Shown piece by piece: positions 27,701 through 32,551 of a stretch of DNA of 64,000 bases (position 1 is its first letter; each line of letters opens with the position of its first letter). Where the stretch lies: the NCBI RefSeq assembly GCF_001022965.1, contig NZ_LECZ01000027.1, positions 496,001 through 560,000 on the forward strand. The letters are read 5' to 3'. The notes under the pieces were generated by a model. That model searched no databases. It saw only the letters and a list, made by a program, of their open reading frames with translations, and had not been told where the DNA came from. This DNA comes from Enterobacter genomosp. O. Lineage in GTDB: Bacteria; Pseudomonadota; Gammaproteobacteria; Enterobacterales; Enterobacteriaceae. The translations under genes and the position numbers were made by a program.

Positions 27701-27731
27701 TGATGACATCAACAACTTTTACGTTACTCAT
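9726..27731 (-). CDS. bapA: Giant BapA/LapF-type Ig-repeat adhesin, 6001 residues
   Basis: A surface adhesin for biofilm formation or host contact, exported by the neighbouring type I system. Residues 1-130 match the BapA/LapF prefix-like domain. Residues 136-155 are a Gly/Ala-rich hydrophobic segment, and 180-270 a first Ig-like domain. Residues 275-4555 hold about 43 Ig-like repeats of ~100 residues with the core GDDVINAAE, then TVTVTLNGKTYTATV and DGTWSVTVPAADV. Residues 4555-5090 carry five repeats of a second Ig type (SDFIT, then AQISLDGG, then RVIDNAGNVGA), followed by two more Ig-like units. Residues 5300-5655 carry six Asp-rich calcium-type loops of FG-GAP/VCBS style. An RTX-like segment (NSGDNRFEGRGGNDTF, near 5850) and an uncleaved C-terminal secretion signal end the protein. 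AAGGAGAG precedes the ATG. Cysteines are very rare. No consensus LapG site (T/A/P-AA-G/V) is seen near the N-terminus. It is larger than Salmonella BapA (about 3800 residues). Confidence 0.93.
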   Translation of the reverse strand: MSNVKVVDVIIRKTAEKTKLTGEGNLSVSISSPSVIEIQGSAQDVARYVRQGKDLLIYMKDGSVIRCNNYFVEDPETHNQSELVFNDRQELTHISFADAGEASGAAVTELTAQATPISSIEPFLEQGSVLSDAPWGWIAGAALGGGAIGALLAHGGDGETKTKVIDNTKEVESATPTFLLTDSAGDRQGVLSANAITDDNTPTFSGTGQPGATIQIKDSSGSTIASAMVGKDGAWTVKLPTQTDGEHTWSVVQIDGSKTTSAGSITVTVSTAEAAITLATTAGDNVLNASEQSAGFTLSGASKNLAQGTELTVTLNGKSYTAEVGANGAWSVKVPAADAQALGDGTWTVNVSGKDAAGNTVSGSQTIGVDTVAPALSVNAIAQDNIINAAEHNQPLTISGKTDAEAGQIVTVTLNGKNHTATVGSDGTWSVTLPAGEVQAMANGGYTLTVNVSDKAGNGSSTTADFTVDTAPPVVTINTVAGDDILNTSEQGQAQIVSGKASGAAAGDVVTVTVGGQTFTGVVLADGSWSVGVPASVIGALGEGSHTISVSVTDAAGNTGSATHGVTLSGNPPEFTIDAISQDNVLNAQEAMQPLSLSGTSNLPNGSAVTVTLNNVNYQATVENGIWTVQVPVSDVLNLANTLYTVSVSGTDSVGNSGSAEANLLVDTVLPQVIINTFAGDNLVNNAEAGVDQTLSGRVTGAAAGDTVSISVGGRSYTATVGSDLTWSVKIPSADLQAFGDGDLTFSASVTNAHGNTGTGERDININAELPGLRVNTISGDDVINAIEQQQDLSVTGSSTHLAAGTQIVVTINNVEYVTAVNASGNWQIGVPAADLQAWTAGGMTVSVSAVDAWGNTVAAEHPIELDLNAVAVTIDTVSGDDLLNAAEKGSDLTLSGQTQGVEAGQTVVVKFADQTFTAQVQQDGSWSLTVPASAMETLIDGRAQVSVSVTNVSGNSADASRVVTVDTLPPAITLDNLTDDNIINAAEAQQDLALSGTSTAEAGQTVTVTLNGKTYQTTVQADGTWQLSVPAADVGALTDGIVTMTATVSDVAGNSSSADRVGLVDATVPQVTINDFVTDTNTVNQLAHSQAQILSGSVTGAAAGDRVTITINSVDYTTVVDAAGNWSLGLPASVVQGLADGTWTIDVSVTDRSGNTGSSSLDVVVNTVTPVIAISTLAADDVINATEKGEDLLLSGTSNQPEGTRVTVNLNGINYTATTDASGNWSVTVPASAVSALGEAHYTVTASVTDNVGNSASTSHDVLVDSSLPVVTINTLAGDNIVNAAEVAAGQTLTGKVANAAPGDTVTIALGGQTYTATVQDDLTWSLPLSESQLTALGNGDLTVSASVANAHGNTGSSSLDFTIDAQLPGLRIDTVAGDDVINVIEHGQNLIVSGTSTDLAAGSTVTVTINGKDYSASVLADGTWQAAVPAADVSQWADGSLNISASAHDASGNPVAIGTVVDVDLAPVAISISSVTDDNVLNAVEKGQDLVLSGTTSNVEAGQTVTITFAGKTYTTTVDANGDWTCTVPAADLSGLKDGDASVQASVTNVNGNAASSAQEFSVDTSAPTVTINTISHDNMLNAAEAAQDLTLSGTSTAEAGQTVTVTFNGNQYTAQVQADGSWTLDVPAADMAGIVDGNASVTATVADKAGNPASAGSSVLVDTTVPQISFNIVAGDDVVNIAEHGQALIVSGKVTGAQAGDVITLTLNGKDYTAMLDASGSWSVGVPATDVGALANGDQTISATLTDKAGNSTTATHEFDVSLTAPVVAINTLAVDDVINATEKGQDLLLSGTSNQPEGTTITVTLNGINYAATADASGSWSVTVPAANVSALGEASYVVTASVTDTAGNSASADHSVLVDSALPQVTINPVATDDVINAAEVASGQTLSGKVSGAASGDTVTISVGGNTYTATVQDDLSWSVNVPSTVLTAIGNGELTVSASVTNGHGNTGTGERDITIDANLPGLRVDTVAGDDVINSIEHAQNLIITGSSDGLASGSVLTVTVNGKTYAATVLADGTWTAAIPAADVSALNAGTVTVTVDGQSAAGNPVSISHDVKVDLATVAISINAIATDDVINAAEKGTDLVLSGTTTNVEENQTVHITFGGKSYTATVDASGNWTATVPSADLGSLKDGDASVQVSVTNVNGNGASAGREYSVDATAPTVSIEIVSDNNIINAAEAQQDLVVNGVTNAEAGQTVTVTLNGVDYTTTVQANGSWNVTVPSADLGAITDGNYTISAAVSDKVGNPASADRDVLVDTTVPQLTINTVSDDDVINSAEHVQALIVTGSVTGAAAGDVVTVTLNNKSYTATLDASGNWSVGVPAADVTALAAGDYTITAALTDKAGNSNSATHGVEVNLSAPVLTIDTVSGDDVINNTEKTQDLTISGTASGLAAGAVVTVMLNGKAYSAMVDSNGKWTTTVPADQVGALGEALYTVTASATDSVGNNTSTSHTVNVESVLPGVIVNTIAGDDVINAAELAAGQTISGKVVNAEAGNTVTVTIGGNSYTATVQSDLTWSVNVPESVLTALGNGDLTVTASVTNGVGNTGTGEREIVIDANLPGLRVDTVAGDDVINSIEHAQNLIITGTSDGLAAGAALTVTVNGKTYPATVLADGTWSAAIPSADVSALAAGTVTVTVAGQSSAGNPVSISHDVTVDLANVAISIDAIASDDVINAAEKGADLVLSGTTSNVEANQTVTITFGGKSYTATVDADGKWTATVPSADLAGLKDGDASVQVSVTNVNGNSASAGREYSVDATAPSVTINTLANDDILNATEAQSDLTVSGTSTAEAGQTVTVSLNGKDYTAAVSADGSWTLNVPAADLAGLTDGSVTVTASVSDKAGNPASVDHNLTVDITVPAVTINTVAGDDVINVAEHAQAHIISGTATGAAAGDKVTVTIGGQTYTTVLDAAGNWSVGVPASVISGLSDGTVTVTASVTDAAGNTGTGTHNVTVDTGLPSVNFNAISDDNVLNAVEKGQDLSVSGISANLAEGTVVTVTLNGKNYTATTAADGTWSLTVPAADLAGLGQANYTLNATATNGVGNSVSNSANLLVDTALPAVTINTVAGDNVINAAEVAAGQTISGTVANAEAGNTVTVTLGGNSYTATVQSDLSWSVNVPSDVLTALGNGSLSVTATVTNGHGNTGTGEREIAIDANLPGLRVDTVAGDDVINTIEHGQNLIVNGSSDGLSAGTALTVTVNGKDYAATVLADGTWRAAIPSTDVSAWPEGTVKISVTGDSSAGNPITISHDVTVDLATVAISINAIATDDVINATEKGADLVLSGATTNVEAGQTVTISLNGKIYTATVDDSGNWTCTVPSADLAHLKDGDASVQVSVTNVNGNSASAGREYSVDATAPSVTINTLATDDILNATEAQSDLAISGTSTAEAGQTVTVSLNGKDYTATVSADGTWTLSVPSADLGALAGGSVTVTASVSDKAGNLASVDHNLTVDVTVPAVTINTVAGDDVINITEHAQAHIISGNATGAAAGDKVTVTIGGQTYVTVLDAAGNWSVGVPASVISGLSDGTVTVTASVTDAAGNTGTGSHNVTVDTGLPSVAFNAISGDNLLNAVEKGQDLSVSGTSANLAEGTVVTVTLNGKNYAATTAADGTWNLTVPAADLAGLGEANYTLSAAATNGVGNSVNNTANLLVDTALPTVTINTVAGDNVINAAEVAAGQTISGKVANAEAGNTVTVTIGGNSYTATVQSDLTWSVNVPQSVLTALGNGDLTVSATVTNGHGNTGTGEREIAIDASLPGLRIETVAGDDVINSIEHGQNLIVTGSSDGLAVGTTLTVTVNGKTYAASVLADGTWSAAIPAADVGALAAGTVTVTVAGQSSAGNPVTISHDVTVDLSAVAISIDAIATDDVINAAEKGADLVLSGSTSNVEENQTVTITFAGKSYTAKVDADGNWTATVPSADLTGLKDGDASVQASVTNVNGNSASAGREYSVDATAPAVTIDTVAGDNVINASEASAGVALSGTTTAEVGQTVTVTLGGKSYTAQVQQGGVWSVNVPGTDLSALADSGYTVQVSVSDAAGNPGSAGKVITLDTTPPTVSFNVVAGDNVINSVEHAQAQIVSGTATGANVGDKVVITIGSNQYTTTVDASGKWSVGVPASVISALTDGTVTLSATITDSAGNSSTQTHDVVVNTASVALTVNTLSGDDVINAAEAGASLVINGSSAQFASGTQVTVTLNGKSYTATIQSDGSWTTTVPAADVGALADGASYQVAVSAQDSAGNSASATHTISVDTTAPVVSIATLSGDDVLNAAEAQQPLTVHGSSSAEVGQTVTVTLGGKTYTATVANDGTWTLDVPAADLAALGQGALTVTASVNDNAGNNGQTTHTLTVDTVAPTVTISTVADDDIVNNAEQLAGQTISGTTTAEQGQTVTVSFNGHSYQATVGADGSWSVFVPGRDFLGLSDGDYTITATVSDKAGNPGSATHDVTLNGDVPTIAINTFAQDDIVNAAEHGTPLLVSGTTDAPAGQTVTITLNGKTYTATVQNDGSWSYTLGSTDVTALADGGSYVIHAQVSNTIGNSASDNHTVTVDLTAPSMGIGIDSLQNDTGLSASDFITNDGHVVVNGSLTAQLGNNEKAQISLDGGTTWIDLTVTGTTWRYTDGRTLTDGMYQYQVRVIDNAGNVGATDSQDVIIDLTKPAAATITVDSITQDTGLSDSDFITSDNQISLKGTLGAALGSGDHAQISLDGGVTWTDVSVSGLSWTYVDGRTLADGDYNYQLRVIDDAGNISATASQVVTIDTVAPDASKTIAIDSISDDTGLSGSDFITNDTSLTLHGSLGATLADGEYAQISIDGGVTWQNVIVTGNSWYYVDGRTLANQTYDYYVRVVDAAGNVGASAHQQVTVDTVAPDAAITVTVDNITVDTGFDNNDFLTSSTSYTLHGTLGAELGAGEFVQVSMDGGSTWVYATVSGTQWSYSDTRTLTDGSHNYLVRVVDQAGNVGATTSQAVTVDTQAPQYGVTIDSISEDTGQSGSDFITMDTTLTINGSLGSALASDERVQISLDGGNTWLDTTVTNLRWSYTDTRDLPDGDYTYQVRIIDQAGNVGSTASQVVTVDTTPPTTVGSVVSYTDGEGERQGTFGSAVATDDNSPLINGTLNRAPDDGEIVQLYRDGILLGQVTMNGSASWSFQDNGLSDGNHTYIVRVTDRAGNYTESDGFVLNVDTSIPTTTAAIAAQTTSDTTPIINGTVSADLVNGEYLVVTVNGKTYTSQTGGAVVVDPDHNTWYLQIPDGDALGVSSYSVTAQVKSSAGNGNTTGTATGSLVIDTTSVNTDWATTAGNSNNSTMTLGMNSSGLWNIIANGQSYSSSDSSTYAGNTLTNTRGYYVVSQTVADFDRNGTQDIFATENTYAGSTQVMWTYDGSTYNASQLAMGTTIWYGGVIAYDKTGDGYLDLAYGDAGMDSLTYLVNNNGVLSPDGTGGEGGFYGQFDSGREISGVDLNNDGTVDIVQHTNRSGAYSLTVINNNGNGTLSIGQNLTNVFVANASNTTTAASMTWADFNGDGYMDLYLGSSYNNNGGVIYYNDGTGKLSATKSAVEASNATAGYLSVAVDWNGDGQMDIIKLSTYGGSQTATLFTNNGYGSTWTSSQLASGLANVTGVAAVDYNWDGAQDLLVSQQNGKVVLVQNSKTIADGTAMHLHIVDSEGINAYYGNTVNLYNAAGVLVASQIINAQSGIGSNDTSALVSFYGLDPNETYSAEILKITNGVSDNVTWSGLEAGNGKEGYVLTAEAATGGHSGTLTGTGYNDTFIAEDGTYTYNGSGGWNTHSDYDTWSNTGGMDVVDYRNATSGITVDLRLSTAQDTGFGTTRLLNIEGINGSDFDDVITGNSGDNRFEGRGGNDTFNIGSGGHDTLLYKLINASDATGGNGHDVVNGFTVGTWEGTADTDRIDLRDLLSDSGYTGTGSASYVNGVATLDSSAGNITDYIRVVQNGSNTEIQVDLDGTGGQFSPTTLVTLNGVQTDLATLLANHQLLIA
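14070..26909 (-). repeat. In-frame Ig repeat array with 1797-bp super-period
   Basis: This is the repetitive core of the adhesin gene. Single units are about 300 bp (100 codons). Over it lies a six-unit period: the signature encoding LPGLR recurs with its minus-strand codons starting at 25424, 23627, 21833, 20036, 18239 and 16442. The spacings are 1797, 1794, 1797, 1797 and 1797 bp, all multiples of three. Within each period the same six unit types follow in the same order. The later (C-terminal) copies look most alike, which suggests recent duplication of whole six-domain blocks. Confidence 0.9.
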
Positions 27732-27851
27732 ATTTCTCTCCTTGCAGGTGCACGGATCCCTGTGGATATGTCCACAAGATGGATGTAGCTATCCCTGGGA
27801 AAATCACCCATTATTATCAGACTTATTTCGCGCAGAAAGGCGCGTCTTTTT

Positions 27852-29189
27852 TTAACTCAAATCGGGCAATTTCTCGGCGGCGCTTTTTTCAATTCCAATA
27901 AGCGGCATAAGATTATCTATCGCAGATGCGTAATTAATCGCCGAGCTCCAGCCATCATATTCAGCCATTATTTTCGCTGAGGTGGCTTGCCATACATCCT
28001 GCTCAACGCTGAGCAGATCGTTAATGCTCCGCTTGCTCAGGGTATATTCTTTTTTATAGACAGCGCGGGCGCGTAACGCATTTTCAAGCTGTAACGTGCC
28101 GGCTTCCATTCTCCCGCGCGCGCCCACCCAGTCGGCCTGCGCAACGGAGGCTTTTTGCAAAACATCAAATCGCGCCTGGTCGACCTGAGATGATGCCATG
28201 GCCCGCGCCCCTTCGGCCTGCCGCACGCGCGCGGACACCGCGCCTCCCTGATACAGCGGCGCGTCAATATTGAGCTGTATCTGGTCGTCCCAGTATGACC
28301 GGTTGTCCGACTCATAGCGGGTACGTCCCCCTTTCAGGCTTAGCGTCGGCCAGTGCTGAGATTTGGCCGTTTCCACACCATACTGCGCCGAGCGCTCCAT
28401 GTTCTGCGCCGCCATCACCGCCGGAATCGCGGCATAATCGATGCGATTGAGCGAATCTTGTTCGACGGCAAGCGTCTCCGGCACCGGGGCGTACCTGTCA
28501 GCCTGCATACCGGTCAACACCGCAAGCCTGGCGCGGGCGCTGTTGAGTGCGGCGTTATATTGCGCGACCGTTGCCTGCATTCCAGCGATACGCGTGCGGG
28601 TCTGGAGCTCATCAGAGGTGGAGCTCACGCCTGCATCCGCGCGGAGCGTGGCCAGCTGCTCAACGTCTTTCAGCGCCTGAACGTTCTCTTTCGCCGCCTG
28701 TAGCAGATCGCTATAGCGTTTCACTTCCACGTAGCTGAGGGCCGTTTTCTCCGCCACATCAGAGAGCGTGCTCATTAGCTGGAAACGGTAGCTATCACGC
28801 TGAGCCGTAGACTGGCTAATGCTGTTGTTGGTCTTGCCAAAATCGTAGACCAGCTGCGTCAGGCTCAACCCCCAGGCCGCTGAATTTCGCAGCGATCCGC
28901 TGGAATCTGTTGTCTGACTGTGGCCCGTACTGCCGTTTAAGGATATTTGCGGCATCCAGCCACTGCGTGCTTCATCTATTTGTGCCTGACCTATTCCCAG
29001 CCGGGCAGCCTGTTGACTCACAGACGGGTCGCGATCGATGGCGAAAAGAATACTTTCCTTTAACGTAATCGAGGAAACCGGAGCAAAGCCAGACTGACCG
29101 ATATTGGCGGTAGCCATATTCATCGCCAGAGAAATTAACGCCAGTGCAGTCGGAAATCTGATCAACATATAATGTCGCAATATAGTCAT
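27852..29189 (-). CDS. TolC-family outer-membrane channel of the adhesin exporter
   Basis: A 445-residue outer-membrane factor, the trans-periplasmic exit duct of the type I system. A hydrophobic N-terminal signal segment (about 8-28, LIRFPTALALISLAMNMATA) is followed by two homologous outer-membrane efflux repeats. These show SITLKESILFAIDRDPSVSQQAARLG, long helical stretches, the conserved LTQLVYDFGKTNNSI strand and the second-repeat counterpart DAPLYQGGAVSARVRQAE. The closest functional parallels are LapE and BapB. It is transcribed upstream of, and in the same direction as, the adhesin gene with a 120-bp gap, so TolC-like, adhesin, exporter and adaptor form a complete locus. GAG lies about 6 bp before the chosen start; an internal Met at residue 8 is a possible alternative. 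Confidence 0.9.
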   Translation of the reverse strand: MTILRHYMLIRFPTALALISLAMNMATANIGQSGFAPVSSITLKESILFAIDRDPSVSQQAARLGIGQAQIDEARSGWMPQISLNGSTGHSQTTDSSGSLRNSAAWGLSLTQLVYDFGKTNNSISQSTAQRDSYRFQLMSTLSDVAEKTALSYVEVKRYSDLLQAAKENVQALKDVEQLATLRADAGVSSTSDELQTRTRIAGMQATVAQYNAALNSARARLAVLTGMQADRYAPVPETLAVEQDSLNRIDYAAIPAVMAAQNMERSAQYGVETAKSQHWPTLSLKGGRTRYESDNRSYWDDQIQLNIDAPLYQGGAVSARVRQAEGARAMASSQVDQARFDVLQKASVAQADWVGARGRMEAGTLQLENALRARAVYKKEYTLSKRSINDLLSVEQDVWQATSAKIMAEYDGWSSAINYASAIDNLMPLIGIEKSAAEKLPDLS

Positions 29190-29931
29190 TTTATCTCTTT
29201 ACTCTGAGTGATGCTCAAACACGTTACCCAAAAGAGGTACAGATAATCAGACAAATATCTTTTTTATCTCCCGCGTCGAATTTCAGATATAAGCTCCCCC
29301 TGCCCATTTCCACAGGAAATGAGAATCAGCTGAAGCCCTATATGAATTTAGGAATTGACTTACTTTTTAAACTGGTTTGCAGCATAACAAAATGTGGTAT
29401 AGGCAACTACACCCACAATGTTAATGTGGTGTTACAAATAAGAAAAATCCTGCGGTTTCTGAACAAATCCACTTAAGATGCATTTCAAATAAAATAAATA
29501 AAGTCATTGTTATTTAAATTAAATTTCAAAATCGGCAGGTGTACATATTTGTGTTAATTTCAATGCGGGTCAGACACAAAGATTTTCAAAGAACTGTCAA
29601 CTTACGTAATTAGCCTCACATTTACGACATTAAATCCCACGAAACAAACAAAATGCAAAATTTAAATTCGAAAGTAAATTTCACCATGGTATTACATGCT
29701 AAAATTAGTGGATATAATGGTTATATAGCCCGAATAGTTTAAAAAAACATAACAATAACATCGTGGTTAACATTCCAAAACGCATTAATTATATTTGATC
29801 AATATAATTTCAATAATCACTCAGTGGACATTTCCCCTGCACGCCCTGTTCTGACGTCGTGTTGTGCTTCCTTCTGCGGCCAAATGCTGTATTATGCAAA
29901 CTATTGCGACATTTTGCAGGATTACAGCCCC
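29190..29931. promoter_or_regulatory. 742-bp AT-rich divergent control region
   Basis: No coding region is supported here. The stretch separates the minus-strand adhesin/secretion locus from a plus-strand DeoR-type regulator and is far more AT-rich than its flanks, the usual look of an H-NS-bound, heavily regulated promoter of a surface-structure locus. Visible elements are two TGTGGT direct repeats at 29393 and 29425 (32 bp apart, about three helical turns), and an imperfect inverted repeat CCACA-N7-TGTGG at 29413-29429. A TTGACT -35-like hexamer also lies near 29355 on the plus strand. I could not fix a promoter for either side with confidence. Confidence 0.5.
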
Positions 29932-30675
29932 ATGCACAAAACCGCACGTCAACGCTACGTCCTTGACATCCTCAGCGAGCAAGGTCAGGCCAGCATCACC
30001 GAACTGGCAGAAAAGCTACAGGTTTCAGCGGATACCATCCGTCGGGATCTCACCGACCTGGAAAACCAGGGCCTGGCACAGAAGAACCACGGCGGGGCCA
30101 TCGCACTCAACCTCTCCGCCATGAATCGTCAGGGCCGCAATACGCTGCTGCCGGATGCCAAACAGCGTTTAGGAAAACAGGTCGCGCAGCAGGTTCCACC
30201 GGGCTCTACCCTGTTTCTGGATGCCGGAAGCACGGTGATGGCGGTCGCCACCTTTCTTAAGGGGCCGCTTACCGTCATTACCCCTTCCCTGGATATCGCC
30301 CAGCATTTTAGCGACCGGGAAGATATTGAGCTGATCCTGCTCGGCGGGAAATGGGACCAAAAGCAGCGCCTGTTTGCCGGAAGCGCCACCCTGTCGCTGC
30401 TGTCCCGGTATCGGGCAGATATCGCTATTCTCGGGGCGTGCGCCATTCATGCCGAGCTCGGTTTGAGTGCCGGTAAAGAAGCGGACGCCGAGGTTAAACG
30501 CGCAATGCTCGCTGCCAGCCGTGAGCGCTGGATTGTCGCCGACCATCTGAAGGTCAACCGCTGCGAACCTTATCTGGTTTCCGGGTTATCCACCCTTCAT
30601 CAACTCTTTTTAGATCGTCCCTGGCCCGAGCTTGGGGACCATAGCGCATTGCAGGTCACGGTATGCGCGCAATAA
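29932..30675 (+). CDS. DeoR/GlpR-family transcriptional regulator
   Basis: A 247-residue regulator. The N-terminal DeoR winged helix is clear (residues 3-57: RQRYVLDILSEQGQASITELAEKL, then SADTIRRDLTDLENQGL, then HGGA). The DeoR C-terminal sensor domain follows (about 75-235: GSTLFLDAGSTVMAVATFL, LLGGKWDQKQRLFAG, DIAILGACAIHAELGLSAGKEADAEVKRAM), a fold related to sugar-phosphate isomerases that usually binds a phosphorylated sugar. The reading frame is open upstream to 29824, but the conserved family start is the ATG at 29932, with an AGG about 11 bp before it. The next gene, an oxidoreductase 13 bp downstream on the same strand, is probably co-transcribed and is the most likely functional partner. 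Confidence 0.88.
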   Translation: MHKTARQRYVLDILSEQGQASITELAEKLQVSADTIRRDLTDLENQGLAQKNHGGAIALNLSAMNRQGRNTLLPDAKQRLGKQVAQQVPPGSTLFLDAGSTVMAVATFLKGPLTVITPSLDIAQHFSDREDIELILLGGKWDQKQRLFAGSATLSLLSRYRADIAILGACAIHAELGLSAGKEADAEVKRAMLAASRERWIVADHLKVNRCEPYLVSGLSTLHQLFLDRPWPELGDHSALQVTVCAQ

Positions 30676-30688
30676 CGTGGAGAAGGTC

Positions 30689-31756
30689 ATGAGTAAAGTT
30701 CAAACAATCAACGTTGCGCTGATCGGGTATGGATTTGTGGGTAAAACCTTCCATGCTCCGCTGCTCCAGTCCGTGGACGGACTTAAGCTGGCCGTCGTCT
30801 CTTCCCGGGATGAAGAGAAGGTTAAACGCGACCTGCCTGACGTACAGGTGGTGGCGACCCCGAAAGAGGCCATTCAGCATCCTGATATCGATCTGGTGGT
30901 GATCGCCTCCCCCAACGCCACGCACGCCCCGCTGGCGACGCTTGCTCTTAACTCAGGTAAACACGTGGTCGTGGATAAGCCTTTTACCCTCGACATGCAG
31001 GAAGCCCGCGACCTGATCGCGCTGGCGGAAGAAAAGCAGCTTCTTCTTTCCGTCTTCCACAACCGCCGCTGGGACAGCGATTTCCTCGGCATTAAGCAGA
31101 TAATCGAGCAAGGCACGATCGGCAAGATTAAACACCTGGAGTCGCATATTGACCGCTTCCGCCCGGAAGTGCGCGTGCGCTGGCGCGAGCAGAACGTTCC
31201 GGGGAGCGGCCTGTGGTTTGACCTCGGCCCTCACCTGATCGACCAGACGCTGCAGCTCTTTGGCCTGCCGCAGTCGGTGCAGGGGAATATTGCAACGCTG
31301 CGCGACGGCGCGGAAATTAACGACTGGGCGCACGTGGTCTTAAACTACCCGGAGCACAAGGTTATTCTTCACGCGAGCATGCTGGTGGCTGGCGGTACCG
31401 CACGCTTTACCGTCCACGGGGACAAGGGCAGCGTGGTGAAGGCCAGAATCGATCAGCAGGAAGCGCAGCTGCTCTCAGGCGTCATTCCCGGCAGTGAAGC
31501 CTGGGGCGAAGACAGCGACAGTATGGTGTTCTATGGGGCTGACGGCGAGCCGCAGACGATTACCACGCCGAAAGGGGATCAGCGCCAGTATTACTTCAAC
31601 GTGCGTGATGCGTTACGTGGGGAAATCACGAATCCTGTCCACCCTGTTGGGGCATTAGCGGTGATGGCCGTGCTGGAAGCTGCGGTGAAATCGTCGGAGA
31701 CCGGGACAACGCAGACGCTGGCGTTAACGGCTGAAGAGCGTGCTCTGGTGCGTTAA
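30689..31756 (+). CDS. Gfo/Idh/MocA-family oxidoreductase, YdgJ-like
   Basis: A 355-residue NAD(P)-dependent sugar or polyol dehydrogenase of the Gfo/Idh/MocA family. The N-terminal Rossmann fold carries ALIGYGFVGKTFHAPLL (GxGxxG form), then ASPNATHAPLA and the catalytic-lysine motif VVDKPF (family EKP). The C-terminal half has the conserved FHNRRWDSDFL, DRFRPEVRVRWRE, GSGLWFDLGPHLIDQ and TVHGDKGS blocks. By eye it follows E. coli YdgJ throughout. I chose ATG 30689 because GGAGAAGG lies 5-6 bp upstream. It follows the DeoR-type regulator by 13 bp, so the pair probably forms a small catabolic operon controlled by its own product. The substrate is unknown. Confidence 0.88.
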   Translation: MSKVQTINVALIGYGFVGKTFHAPLLQSVDGLKLAVVSSRDEEKVKRDLPDVQVVATPKEAIQHPDIDLVVIASPNATHAPLATLALNSGKHVVVDKPFTLDMQEARDLIALAEEKQLLLSVFHNRRWDSDFLGIKQIIEQGTIGKIKHLESHIDRFRPEVRVRWREQNVPGSGLWFDLGPHLIDQTLQLFGLPQSVQGNIATLRDGAEINDWAHVVLNYPEHKVILHASMLVAGGTARFTVHGDKGSVVKARIDQQEAQLLSGVIPGSEAWGEDSDSMVFYGADGEPQTITTPKGDQRQYYFNVRDALRGEITNPVHPVGALAVMAVLEAAVKSSETGTTQTLALTAEERALVR

Positions 31757-31763
31757 AAAACAA

Positions 31764-31812
31764 GCCGGGTGGTGCTGCGCTTACCCGGCCTACAAACGGC
31801 TCTGCTGCGCCA
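31764..31812. repeat. REP element
   Basis: The palindromic unit GCCGGGT-N12-ACCCGGC (31764-31789) is followed by CTACAAA and a second, weaker GCGCCATCCGGCAAA. It sits between convergent genes and belongs to the same family as the elements at 42321 and 49307. Confidence 0.85.
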
Positions 31813-31830
31813 TCCGGCAAAAGTTAAAGA

Positions 31831-32361
31831 CTACTGACGCTTTTTCGGCATCATGCGCAGGAGGGTATTATCTTTCCAGAAGTAGTGATGCATCAGCGCC
31901 GCCGCCGCGTGCAGGCCAATCACAAAATAGCCCAGGTTCGCCAGCGTTTCATGCCACTCTTTTAGCGTATCCACCAGGTCAAAATTGGACTCCGCCGCAT
32001 GCGGCATCACCAGGCCAAAAGCAAACCAGTCGCTGCCCCGGTTGTACATCATCACAATGCCAATCAGCGGCAGCGCAATAAACAGCAGATACACCACCAG
32101 ATGCCCCAGATGCGACATACCCGTTACCATGGCTTTAGGCTTCGGTTGAATCGGCGGCGCGCGGAATTTCAGACGAACCAGCAGACGCGTCACCATCAGC
32201 ACCAGGATACTGATACCGCAGGAGACGTGGATCATATTGATCGTCGGACGGGCGGTGCGCGGGAAGAAGCCTTTGAACTCCATGGCGCAGTAGGCGACGA
32301 TGATTAACAGAAACACCAGCCAGTGGATGCCGATTTGCAGGCTTGTATATTTAGTGCGCAT
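31831..32361 (-). CDS. cybB: Cytochrome b561
   Basis: A 176-residue inner-membrane di-heme cytochrome that passes electrons between ubiquinol and other carriers. E. coli CybB has superoxide:ubiquinone oxidoreductase activity. Four transmembrane helices are visible. The axial heme histidines fall at His13 (IGIHWLVF), His45 (INMIHVSCG), His137 (KEWHETL) and His151 (IGLHAAAA), exactly as in E. coli CybB, to which the sequence is closely similar over its whole length, ending LLRMMPKKR. It lies beside gapC as in E. coli, here divergent from it with a 190-bp gap. Confidence 0.95.
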   Translation of the reverse strand: MRTKYTSLQIGIHWLVFLLIIVAYCAMEFKGFFPRTARPTINMIHVSCGISILVLMVTRLLVRLKFRAPPIQPKPKAMVTGMSHLGHLVVYLLFIALPLIGIVMMYNRGSDWFAFGLVMPHAAESNFDLVDTLKEWHETLANLGYFVIGLHAAAALMHHYFWKDNTLLRMMPKKRQ

Positions 32362-32551
32362 GTCATTTTCCGATTAGAAACAGTTATCGCGCCAACATAA
32401 TCCCCTTTCCTTAAAAATTCATTAACTTTTCTGTATGGTTTTTCAAATACTTCCCCCCCGCATGAAGCATCTTCAATTGCCGCCCTGCCCGTCATGGTCT
32501 AAGCCTGGATGAGTTCAAACTGTCGCATCGACACGTTTACAGGAGAACACC

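Noticed and set aside
32462..32503. Possible 13-residue leader peptide upstream of gapC
   Set aside because: No Shine-Dalgarno sequence and no attenuator-like alternative hairpins were seen. It is probably a chance frame.
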